DNA from: Novosphingobium sp. 18050
GTDB lineage: Bacteria > Pseudomonadota > Alphaproteobacteria > Sphingomonadales > Sphingomonadaceae
DNA length: 34,452 nucleotides
NCBI RefSeq assembly: GCF_902706195.1
Contig: NZ_CACSJO010000035.1
Span: 1 to 34,452, forward strand
Direction of reading: 5' to 3'
Part shown: piece after piece, positions 1 through 7,225 of the stretch
Position numbering within the stretch: position 1 is the stretch's first letter
Layout of the letters: every line of letters begins with the position of its first letter
Made by a program: the position numbers and the translations under genes
Notes under the pieces: model-generated
The model's input: only the letters and a program-made list of their open reading frames with translations
Database searches by the model: none
What the model was told of the DNA's origin: nothing

Positions 1-33
1 GGGCGGCTCTGCCCGGCGGCGGGGGCGGTGTGA
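1..33 (+). CDS. Possible 3' end of an upstream gene (partial)
   Basis: Frame 1 is open from the window edge to a TGA at 31-33, encoding a tail GRLCPAAGAV. Nearly every codon ends in G or C, as in the real genes here, and a palindromic hairpin follows directly, as expected after a gene end. Ten codons are too few to identify a product, and the reading could be chance. Confidence 0.25.
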   Translation, partial: GRLCPAAGAV

Positions 34-50
34 ACGGCGCGCGGGCCTCC

Positions 51-93
51 ACCATCCGCTGCGCGGATGGTCCCCCTCCCCCCTCTGGGGAGG
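51..93. repeat. Palindromic hairpin with C-rich tail, REP-like or terminator-like
   Basis: ACCATCCGC (51-59) and GCGGATGGT (63-71) form a perfect 9-bp stem with a TGC loop, followed by a C-rich stretch. This looks like an intergenic repeat rather than coding sequence and argues against starting the next gene at the GTG at position 30. No second full copy was recognised in the window. Confidence 0.4.
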
Positions 94-110
94 AATGGGG
101 GTCTTGGTCG

Positions 111-764
111 GTGAAGCCCTCGCGGCGGACATCGCGCAGCGCCTTCTTCGAGGAACCGCCCGAGGAGGACGATCCGCTGCTCGGCTTCGAGCCCTATCTC
201 CACGCGGCGCCGCGCCGCAATTCGATCACGCCGGATCGGCAGCGCGCCTTCATCGCCGCGCTCGCCGCCAGCGGGATCGTCACCCAGGCGGCGCGGGCCA
301 TCGGGGCGAGCCTGGAGGCGCTCTACAAACTGCGCCACCGCAAGGGCGCGGAAGGGTTCAGCGCCGCGTGGGACGCGGCCATCGACCGGGGCATGATGCG
401 GCTGGAGGACTGCGCGCTGGAACGCGCGATCCAGGGTGAGGTGCGCCCGGTGGTCAGCATGGGGCAGGTCGTCACCAGCTATATCCGCCACGATACCGCG
501 CTGATGCTGTTCCTGCTGCGCACCCGGCGGGCTGCGCGCTTTGCCACGGTCGATCCCCGGATCAACCCGCAGCCGGGCGATGCCCTCTACGAGCGGGTGA
601 TGGCGGACTACCGCGCGCGCCAGCCTTCCTCCGAGGCGATCCTCGACAGCATCAACGCCAAGATCGAAAAGATGCGCGAACGCCGCTTCGCCCATGAAGC
701 GGTGCTGGCGCAGGAACGCGCGCTGGAGGCGGAGGAAGAGGCCGAACGCTATTGCGGTGCTTGA
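111..764 (+). CDS. Hypothetical protein with HTH-like segment
   Basis: The frame is open from a GTG at 30, but 41-93 looks like an intergenic hairpin, so I prefer the GTG at 111 (about 217 residues). Neither start has an ideally spaced ribosome binding site. Residues about 40-75 read TPDRQRAFIAALAASG, then VTQAARAIG and LYKLRHRKG. This is the pattern of a small HTH resembling terminase-small-subunit or homeodomain-like folds, which suggests DNA binding. The C-terminus is charged and probably a coiled coil (EAVLAQERALEAEEEAE). The gene converges on the lipoprotein gene with a 6-bp gap. The fold call is from motif resemblance only; the function is unknown. Confidence 0.7.
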   Translation: MKPSRRTSRSAFFEEPPEEDDPLLGFEPYLHAAPRRNSITPDRQRAFIAALAASGIVTQAARAIGASLEALYKLRHRKGAEGFSAAWDAAIDRGMMRLEDCALERAIQGEVRPVVSMGQVVTSYIRHDTALMLFLLRTRRAARFATVDPRINPQPGDALYERVMADYRARQPSSEAILDSINAKIEKMRERRFAHEAVLAQERALEAEEEAERYCGA

Positions 765-770
765 ACCCGC

Positions 771-1190
771 TTAGGGTCGGCTGCGCCGGCCCTGCCCGCG
801 ACGCTCGCCGCCGCCCTGTCCGGCGCCGCCGCCCTGCCACTGCGGCATGTGCATGCCCTGCTGCGGGCGGAACTCACCGCGCTGCTGCTGATAGCGGTGC
901 TGGCCCTGCGCGCCCTGGGGCGGCGCCTGGCGCATGAAGTGGTTGCGGTCCGCACGGCGATAGCGGCGGTCGCGCTCGTTGCTGCGGTAGTAGAAGTAGT
1001 TATCGCCGCCCCAGTAGCCGTCGTAGATCGAACCGTAGTAGCCATCGTACCAGCCGTCATAGGCATAAGGGCTGCCGTAGCCCATCTGCACACCGCCGTA
1101 GGGGCCTCCGTAGCCATAACCATCGGTGGCGCAGGCCCCCAACGCGAGGGACGAGGCGGCGAGCGCCAGTGCGGCGATCTTGATGTTCAT
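771..1190 (-). CDS. Small Tyr/Gly-rich lipoprotein, likely stress-induced
   Basis: This 139-residue protein begins with a lipoprotein signal peptide (MNIKIAALALAASSLALGAC) with lipobox LGAC and lipidated Cys20. A Tyr/Gly/Asp-rich middle (repeated YGGPYGG and YDGYYGS patterns) and an Arg/Gln/Gly-rich basic tail follow. Such composition is typical of small envelope lipoproteins of unknown function. AAAGG lies about 8 nt before the ATG. A perfect EcfG promoter match lies 58 bp upstream (1248-1273), so I infer that it belongs to the general stress regulon. No enzymatic motif is visible. The low-complexity composition makes homology searches unreliable. Confidence 0.85.
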   Translation of the reverse strand: MNIKIAALALAASSLALGACATDGYGYGGPYGGVQMGYGSPYAYDGWYDGYYGSIYDGYWGGDNYFYYRSNERDRRYRRADRNHFMRQAPPQGAQGQHRYQQQRGEFRPQQGMHMPQWQGGGAGQGGGERRGQGRRSRP

Positions 1191-1247
1191 GGCTGCGACC
1201 TTTCGAGCACCGGGCGCGTGCGAAAGGGCGCGTCCGTACTTGTGGTA

Positions 1248-1273
1248 AACGCACCGATGGGCCGCCGGGTTCC
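1248..1273 (-). promoter_or_regulatory. EcfG-type promoter of the lipoprotein gene
   Basis: On the minus strand GGAAC (1273-1269) is followed after exactly 17 nt by CGTT (1251-1248), a perfect match to the alphaproteobacterial EcfG consensus. The -10 element is 58 bp before the ATG at 1190, which leaves a leader of about 50 nt. Confidence 0.75.
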
Positions 1274-1301
1274 GGGCGGGCTGCGCCCGGAGCGAGCGGC
1301 G

Positions 1302-2726
1302 TCAGTCGATCTCCAGCCGGGTAGGCGCCCCTCGCCCGCCCATGAAATTGGCGAGGTTGCGGTGCAGGTTGATGACCTTCTGCTCCTGATGCGGGTTAGG
1401 CAGAGGGCCGCGAAATCCGCTGGACTTCATGCCCTTCTGCACGAACTGCATGTTCGAGAAATCCTGCGCCAGCACGGAACCCCACAGTTCACCGATGGGA
1501 TCGGCGTAAGTCCACTGAGTTTCGGGCACCTCGCCTTCGGGGAAACGTTCGAGGGCGTAGCTTTCGAACACGCACTTGTTCGGGTCGTCGCCGTAGGGGC
1601 GCACCCGGTAGCACAGGGCGAAGGTCACGCCGTGGAGGATGTTCTGGTTGGGGAACAGGCCCCAGGCCAGCCCGGCCTCTGCCATGATGGCGGGCGGGAC
1701 TTCGGGCCATGCGACCCCGCGCGCCGCGTCGTCCTTCCTGGCGCTGGCCATCCAGTGGGCGATGACGTCCTGCGCAGGCGTGCCTTCCGGCAGTTCGTCG
1801 ACGAGGCGGCTGGCGGCGTTCACCAGCGTCTCGGTCGAGGCGGAGTAGTTCACCGTCTCGTAGTTTTCCTTGATGAGTTCGTAAGTGGAGAGGCGCGCGT
1901 CGTCGCCCTTGCCGGCGCGGGTAGTGCCGGCGCTCTCGCTCATCTTGAACGCATCGTCGCGGGTGTCGTAGCTGGAGACCGAGTGCAGCCCGTACTGCTT
2001 CGACAGCGCATAATAGTTGCCATAAGCGAGCAGCTGCGTGTGGGTGCCGGCGACGTGGTAAGGCTCAAGGAACGCCTCGATCGCGGTCTTCCAGTTGCAG
2101 TCGTAAATGGCCCACTGGCGCCATTTGTAGTGCATCTTCTCCAGCTCGAAATGGCCGAGGATCTCGCCTGCGCGGCCCATCCACTCCTTGAGCGGCACAG
2201 CGTCCGGGTCCATGGTGACGTAGATGTAGCCGCCCCAGGTATCGACCTGCACCGGCGAAAGGCAGGTCATTTCCGCCGTCAGCTTGTTCTGCCAGTCCTG
2301 CGGGTCGAGGATGTAGGAATTCGCTCCGTTGAGGTCGAAGGTCCAGCCGTGGAAGCCGCAGATGAAGTTGCGCCGGTTGCTCCCCCGCACATCGTGGACT
2401 TTGCCAGGCAGCATTTCGGGCACCGAGACGAGCTGGCGCCCCCGGTGCGGACATACGTTGTGGAAGGCCTTGAGGGTGCCGTCCTCCTTGCGCAGGACGA
2501 TGATCGATTCGTCGGCGACGTCGTAGGTCATCCAGTCGCCCGGATCGGGAAGGTCGCTTTCGCGCTCGACCATCTGCCAAATCTTTGGCCAGAGCTGCTT
2601 CTTCTCCGCCGCGAGGTATTCCTTCGAGAGAAACGCCTCAGTCGGGTAGGTGGCGAGCACTTCCGCGTCCATGTCGGCGGCGGTGAGGCGGGAAGGCTCG
2701 AAGGCTTCTGGCTTGGTCACAGGCAT
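1302..2726 (-). CDS. Rieske aromatic-ring-hydroxylating oxygenase, alpha subunit
   Basis: Counted from the ATG at 2726 the protein has 474 residues. The Rieske [2Fe-2S] ligands are CPH (Cys92, His94) and CGFH (Cys123, His126). The mononuclear iron site shows His224 and His229 in EPYHVAGTH and probably Asp422 in AQDFSNMQ. The segment between the two cluster motifs is 28 residues, longer than the usual 16-17. The protein would hydroxylate or demethylate an organic substrate in the cytoplasm using electrons from a reductase. No ferredoxin, reductase or beta subunit is nearby, so partners must be elsewhere. GGGAG abuts the ATG, so the in-frame GTG at 2720, six nt further on, may be the true start. 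The substrate cannot be inferred. Confidence 0.9.
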   Translation of the reverse strand: MPVTKPEAFEPSRLTAADMDAEVLATYPTEAFLSKEYLAAEKKQLWPKIWQMVERESDLPDPGDWMTYDVADESIIVLRKEDGTLKAFHNVCPHRGRQLVSVPEMLPGKVHDVRGSNRRNFICGFHGWTFDLNGANSYILDPQDWQNKLTAEMTCLSPVQVDTWGGYIYVTMDPDAVPLKEWMGRAGEILGHFELEKMHYKWRQWAIYDCNWKTAIEAFLEPYHVAGTHTQLLAYGNYYALSKQYGLHSVSSYDTRDDAFKMSESAGTTRAGKGDDARLSTYELIKENYETVNYSASTETLVNAASRLVDELPEGTPAQDVIAHWMASARKDDAARGVAWPEVPPAIMAEAGLAWGLFPNQNILHGVTFALCYRVRPYGDDPNKCVFESYALERFPEGEVPETQWTYADPIGELWGSVLAQDFSNMQFVQKGMKSSGFRGPLPNPHQEQKVINLHRNLANFMGGRGAPTRLEID

Positions 2727-2967
2727 CTCCCTTTGTGAACCAGGCCGTGCCCCTTCTTTAACGGGAGCATGGTGGCCGGGCCACATCGCTATTCAACACC
2801 ACTGTCTATTAAGCGAAGCCCCGTCCGGTTTCCAGAGCCTCGTATGCGCAGCGCCCCGGCGATGGAGGGCGATGGCCAAAGCCCCATAGGCAAAGGGAGA
2901 GGACGCCCGCCGGCGCCCCCTCCCCCTGCATTCTCCTCCACGGGAGAAACCAGTCAGATCATGCTCT

Positions 2968-5451
2968 TTAGAGAGCGATGATCCCGCCATCATTCTTGGT
3001 AATGGCAATCAGGGCCGAGCGCGGGCGGACGTTGGCCGCAGGCGTCCCGGTCTGGCTGTCGGGCCAGTGGCTGGAGGGCGTGGCGGTCGCGCCGCTTTCG
3101 CCAGGGTGCTGGATGCCCACGAACAGGGTACGGCCGTCCGGGGTCATGTCGATGCCGGTAATTTCGCACTGGACCGGACCGACAAGGAAGCGGCGCAGGT
3201 TGGCCGCAGTCGCCTTGGCGCCCACGAACGTTGCCTGCGTGCCGGTGCCGCCGTTGGTGTTGGTGATCGTCACTTTGCCGCCGTCACCGACATGGCCGGG
3301 GATTGCGGCCAGCAGCATGCAGTTGGTGCGGTCGGTCAGCGCGCCGTCGTCGGTCTCGATCCACATCACCGGGTTGATCTGACCGGCCGGGTTGGTCGAA
3401 CGCGAGAAGTACGCGCCGTCCGGGCTGGAGAAATCGTTCGCGGTGGTGAGGCCCGAGATGTTGACGTTCACCGGATCGGCATCGGTAGCATCGGCGCCGA
3501 ACAGGTAGATGTCCCACTTGAAGGTCAGCGCGCTGGTGGTGTCGCCGTCTTCGCGCAGGCGCACGATGTGGCCGTTGGGGTTGCCGGTCTGCGCCGTGTT
3601 CGACGGTCCCTTGGGGTCGTTGTACGAGCGCGGGTTCGCGGCATTGGTGCCGTTCACCGGACGGAAGCTGTTGTTCGAGTTGGTGAGCGTCAGGTAGATC
3701 TCGCCGGTCACCGGGTTGCCCACGGTCCATTCCGGGCGGTCCATCGGCGTCGCGCCCAGTGCGTCGGCGGCGAAGCGGGTGTTGACGCAGATGTCGGCCT
3801 GGCTCTCGAAGGTATAGGCCGGATACGTGCCGCTGGCGGGGCGCGTCGGGAAGGTCGGGCTGTAGACCAGCGGCATCCACGTGCCGGTGCCGTCCTCGTT
3901 GAACTTGGCGACATAAAGAATGCCGGCGTCGAGGTACTTGTCACCCATGGCGAGGCGGTCGCTGGCGTTGGCATCCGCTGCGGCCCAGGTGGCGGTGGAG
4001 ACGAACTTGTAGAGATACTCGCCGCGCGAATCGTCGCCCATGTAGACGCCCAGCTTCTGGCCGGTGGCGATGCGCACGAAAGCGCCTTCGTGGCCGAAGC
4101 GGCCCAGCGCGGTGCGCTTGCGCGGGGTCGACTTCGGGTTGAAGGGATCGATCTCGACTACCCAGCCGAACTGGTTCGGCTCGTAGCGGAAATCGGCGGT
4201 GGCAGGCGCGGTGGCGCTGCTGATCGTCGCGTTCCAGCGGGTGAAGCGGTCATCGGTGGTCGAAGCGGTCGACCAGCGGTTATTGCCCGTGGTGCTGGTG
4301 ATGCCGTTGCGCTGCAGCGAAGCCAGTTCGCGCGGGGTGCGCAGGGCGTTGTCGGCAGCATCGCGGCGGAAATAGCCGGCGTAGTTTTCCTCGCAGGTGA
4401 GGTTGGTGTTCCAGCCGGTCACGCCGTTGGCGCAGTTGTTGATCGTGCCGCGACCCGTCTTGCCGTCGTTCGAGTAGGCGGTGACGAGATAGGACGAACC
4501 AGCCGCCGGGCCGTGGAACGACATCGGCGTGTTGGGGGTGATGCGGCGGTTGAACGTGCTGTCCTGCTTGTAGGTCCACTTGCGGTTGCCGCCGTCGACG
4601 TACTCGACGACCGAAACGCCGTGGCACTCAATCTCCTTGAGAGCCTCGGCCATTGGGCGGACGCCGGCGGTGGTCGTCGGGCCGTTCACGTGGAGGTACT
4701 GCTCGGTGATGTTCTCGTGGTTCTGGACCATGAGGCCGCGCGTCGAGCTGTTCACGTCCGGCGTGCCGGTGGCCGAGAGGCCGAAGAAGTGCAGCGCGTC
4801 GTGGTGGTCGCCGATGCGGTTGGCGAAATCGGTGTCGGAGCCGTCGTTCTTGTACGCCGGGGTCGTCGCGGTGAGCGGATCACCCAGACGGGTCATGATC
4901 GTGACCGAGTAGCCTTCCGGCACCACGGCGACGTCGCCCAGGCTGTGCGGGACGGCGGTGAAGCCCAGCACGGCGGGCGATACGCGCACGGTGGTGGTGG
5001 CGGCGCTGGTTTCACCGAAAGCCGATGTGGCGGTGTAGGTGAAGACCAGGTCGGTCGCGGCGGCCACGGCCGGAGCGATGAAAGTGACGGTGCCGCTGGT
5101 GCCCGAAAGTTCGACCTGCGGGCCGCCGGTCTGGTTCCAGCGCGGCGCGACGCCGTCGCTCAGGGTGCCCGAGGCAGAACCCGTCAGCGTGACGACGCGG
5201 CCGGCACTTGTGGCGGCATTCGCGCCGGCCGAAACGGTGACGGCGCCCAGGCTGCTGTTGCCGTCATCCTCGCCGCATGCGGCAAGCAGGCTCGTGCCCA
5301 TGAACGCCATGGTGGTGGCACCAGCGCCGCGGAACAGGGCCTGTCGGCGCGAATAGCGCGAAGCGGCCATGCTTTCGAGCGTGGGCTGGATGGAATCGTT
5401 GGTATCGATGTCACCGTCGGAATAGCCGACTGCGGAAGTGGTCTCGGTCAT
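2968..5451 (-). CDS. PhoX-family (DUF839) Tat-exported phosphatase with PKD/Ig-like insert
   Basis: The protein has 827 residues. A twin-arginine motif SRRQALF (about 34-40) and hydrophobic stretch end at LLAAC, so it may be a Tat-exported lipoprotein with Cys59 lipidated. Residues about 66-157 look like a PKD/REJ-type beta-sandwich domain. The rest carries PhoX-type segments: ENHENITEQYLHV, TCEENYAGYF, GWVVEIDPFNP, GRFGHEGAFVRI, YMGDDSRGEYLYKF and TGIDMTPDGRTLFVG. The family contains Ca/Fe-dependent alkaline phosphatases that release phosphate from organic esters in the periplasm. That this member is a phosphatase is inferred from family. The last codons form a short inverted repeat (GCTCT/AGAGC) over the stop codon. 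Confidence 0.88.
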   Translation of the reverse strand: MTETTSAVGYSDGDIDTNDSIQPTLESMAASRYSRRQALFRGAGATTMAFMGTSLLAACGEDDGNSSLGAVTVSAGANAATSAGRVVTLTGSASGTLSDGVAPRWNQTGGPQVELSGTSGTVTFIAPAVAAATDLVFTYTATSAFGETSAATTTVRVSPAVLGFTAVPHSLGDVAVVPEGYSVTIMTRLGDPLTATTPAYKNDGSDTDFANRIGDHHDALHFFGLSATGTPDVNSSTRGLMVQNHENITEQYLHVNGPTTTAGVRPMAEALKEIECHGVSVVEYVDGGNRKWTYKQDSTFNRRITPNTPMSFHGPAAGSSYLVTAYSNDGKTGRGTINNCANGVTGWNTNLTCEENYAGYFRRDAADNALRTPRELASLQRNGITSTTGNNRWSTASTTDDRFTRWNATISSATAPATADFRYEPNQFGWVVEIDPFNPKSTPRKRTALGRFGHEGAFVRIATGQKLGVYMGDDSRGEYLYKFVSTATWAAADANASDRLAMGDKYLDAGILYVAKFNEDGTGTWMPLVYSPTFPTRPASGTYPAYTFESQADICVNTRFAADALGATPMDRPEWTVGNPVTGEIYLTLTNSNNSFRPVNGTNAANPRSYNDPKGPSNTAQTGNPNGHIVRLREDGDTTSALTFKWDIYLFGADATDADPVNVNISGLTTANDFSSPDGAYFSRSTNPAGQINPVMWIETDDGALTDRTNCMLLAAIPGHVGDGGKVTITNTNGGTGTQATFVGAKATAANLRRFLVGPVQCEITGIDMTPDGRTLFVGIQHPGESGATATPSSHWPDSQTGTPAANVRPRSALIAITKNDGGIIAL

Positions 5452-5646
5452 GGTTGCCCCCGTTTGGTTTTTGGTCGCGGGGGCGAGAGCTAAGGGTGTT
5501 TCATGACAACAACACGGAAGTTTGAGGGCAGTTTGATGGCTTAATTGCGACGGTATTTAGACGGTTGTGAAGAACAGGTCAGCGCAGACTGCAGCAGTTC
5601 ATACAGTCCTGATTATCAGTGCGGATCGCGCCGTGTGCCCCGCGCC

Positions 5647-6399
5647 TTATCCTTCGCGTGGATAGACATCGCCCAGAACCCGGCGGAAGTGGGCCTCGAC
5701 CTGATCGTTGCAGGAGCAGGCGCGCTCCTTGAGGCCGGGCCGGTCGAGCACCTCGATGCCGCCGCGGCGGGTGCGAACCACACCGTCGCGCTTGAACCGT
5801 TGCAGTACGCGGCTGGCATAGCTGCGGCCGATCCCCATCATCGAGGCGAGCTGCTCCTGCGTCATCGTCACGTCGTTGCGGCCGATCCGGTCGACCGCAG
5901 CGGTGAGCCACTTGGCCGCGCGCTGCTCGATGGTGTGGACCGCATTGCAGGCGATCGACTGGAAGACCTGCGCCATCACGCAGTCCGCATAGCGCGAGAA
6001 CAAGTGCGCGATCGCCGGCGAGCGGTCCTTCGCAGCCTCCAGGTCGCGCATGGTGATGCGCAGGAAGATGCCTTCGTGCAGCACATTGGCGCGGGCATAG
6101 GCAGGCAGCGATCCGGCGCTGATGATGCCCCCCAGCGCACCCTCGCGGCCGATCAGGATGGTTTCGACGGCCATGCCGTCCTCCATCTCGACGAAGTAGG
6201 AACTCATCGCGCCATCGGTGGGGAAGTAGCAGTAGTCCACGTTGTCGCCGGGATTGTAGATGATCTCGCCGGACTTCAGCCGGCATTCGCTCAGACGTGG
6301 CTCCAACAGGGCGAAATCGTCCTGACGCAGGGACGAAAGCAGGTCGCTGCCGGCGATGGCCGCGGGCGAGACCGGGCTTGTCTGCGGGATTGTACTCAT
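5647..6399 (-). CDS. Crp/Fnr-family transcriptional regulator
   Basis: The start is set at the ATG at 6399, with AAGGA 8 nt upstream; the open frame extends further but that part is not protein-like. The 250-residue protein has a cyclic-nucleotide-binding-type beta-roll (about 20-130: SGEIIYNPGDNVDYCYFP, then EGALGGIISAGS). A C-terminal winged HTH follows (TQEQLASMMGIGRSYASRVL). The usual cAMP-contact RS/RT motif and the Fnr N-terminal cysteine cluster are absent, so the ligand is unknown; a C-terminal ACSC pair could be redox-active. The gene is divergent from bphO-bphP, separated by a symmetric EcfG promoter pair. It may regulate that operon, which is inference from position only. Confidence 0.88.
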   Translation of the reverse strand: MSTIPQTSPVSPAAIAGSDLLSSLRQDDFALLEPRLSECRLKSGEIIYNPGDNVDYCYFPTDGAMSSYFVEMEDGMAVETILIGREGALGGIISAGSLPAYARANVLHEGIFLRITMRDLEAAKDRSPAIAHLFSRYADCVMAQVFQSIACNAVHTIEQRAAKWLTAAVDRIGRNDVTMTQEQLASMMGIGRSYASRVLQRFKRDGVVRTRRGGIEVLDRPGLKERACSCNDQVEAHFRRVLGDVYPREG

Positions 6400-6530
6400 G
6401 GATTCGTCCTTGGGGCACGGACCCGTTGACGGGCCAATGGCAGGACAACCCTCGCGATCCCAACCGGTTCCCTGCGCAGCGCTCATAAGTGAACAGACGC
6501 GGCTTCGGGGCAGTGCTATTATGTTACTCA

Positions 6531-6557
6531 GGAACATTCGTTCACGATGCGTGTTCC
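6531..6557. promoter_or_regulatory. Symmetric two-way EcfG-type promoter between crp and bphO
   Basis: GGAAC (6531-6535) and GTTCC (6553-6557) form an inverted pair 17 nt apart. Each strand therefore reads GGAAC, 16 nt, TGTT, one base off the CGTT consensus. The plus-strand -10 lies about 65 bp before bphO; the minus-strand -10 lies about 134 bp before the Crp-family gene. Both directions are equally good. Confidence 0.55.
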
Positions 6558-6619
6558 GAGGTCGGAGCGGGCCATATGGTTCGCTTGAAATCGCCCTTAA
6601 GGCCATTTAGCGGATTACC

Positions 6620-7225
6620 ATGCACGCCGACGCCGAACCAACTGTATTGCCCGATATGCTGAGCCTCCTGCGCGAGGCGACGGGCCCTTCCCATGAGCGC
6701 CTGGACGCTTCGTTTGGTTCCCTGACGCTGTCCGGCCGCGCCGATCTTGCCCGTTTCCTGGCCGCCCACGCCATCGGCCTGGCGCCGCTGTTCCCGGTAT
6801 TCAGCCGTTTCGTCGAAGAGCGACTGGGGCTGCAATGCCCGGACTATCCAGCCATGCTGCGCGCCGACCTTGCCGCGCTCGGCGTCGATACCGCAGCCCT
6901 GCCCGTGCTTGACGTGCCCGCCGAAATCACCGGCGAAGGCGGTGCTGCGGGCGTAGGCTATGTGGTCTGCGGCTCGCGCCTCGGGCTCACCGTGATCCGC
7001 CAGCGAGGCTACTGGGGCGAGGCCGAGGGTTTCCGCTCCGCCTACATGACCGACGGACGCGGCCACGAAGCCTGGAAGGCTCTGGTGCCGAAGCTGCGGG
7101 GCGGAACGTTCACCCCCGCGCAGACCGACGCTGCACGCGCCGCCGCGCTTGCCGCATTCGCTATTTTCACCGATGCCTTCGCCGCCAGTGCCGGCATCGC
7201 CGCGGGGCAGCGCACCCATGGCTGA
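6620..7225 (+). CDS. bphO: Biliverdin-producing heme oxygenase
   Basis: The 201-residue protein has the length and pattern of bacterial heme oxygenases. The proximal heme-ligand histidine is in ATGPSHERLDASF near the N-terminus, and the distal-helix glycine-containing segment is likely VGYVVCGSRLG. It would open heme to biliverdin IX-alpha, releasing iron and CO. Its stop overlaps the phytochrome start by 8 nt (ATGGCTGA), so the two are translationally coupled and biliverdin is made where the photoreceptor needs it. The RBS is weak (AGCGGA). The upstream symmetric EcfG-type promoter suggests stress-linked expression. An iron-scavenging role is possible, but no uptake genes are nearby. Confidence 0.92.
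   Translation: MHADAEPTVLPDMLSLLREATGPSHERLDASFGSLTLSGRADLARFLAAHAIGLAPLFPVFSRFVEERLGLQCPDYPAMLRADLAALGVDTAALPVLDVPAEITGEGGAAGVGYVVCGSRLGLTVIRQRGYWGEAEGFRSAYMTDGRGHEAWKALVPKLRGGTFTPAQTDAARAAALAAFAIFTDAFAASAGIAAGQRTHG

Noticed and set aside
849..2738. 629-codon plus-strand open frame
   Set aside because: Antisense to the Rieske oxygenase and lipoprotein genes. It is rich in His, Arg and Val, without a domain or RBS; a by-product of high-GC codon bias on the real strand.
3067..5493. 808-codon plus-strand open frame
   Set aside because: Antisense to PhoX, Arg/Gly/Val-rich with no recognisable motif. The minus strand encodes a convincing Tat-exported protein.
5495..5525. Possible Pho box upstream of the PhoX gene
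   Set aside because: On the minus strand TTGTCAT is a fair PhoB half-site, but the paired half-site 11 nt upstream matches only 4 of 7 positions. PhoB control is plausible biologically but not supported enough.
6447..6471. Extra EcfG-like element (GGAAC-N16-GGTT, minus strand)
   Set aside because: One mismatch, and it lies between the better symmetric pair at 6531-6557 and the Crp-family gene. It may be a secondary promoter but is not separable from chance.
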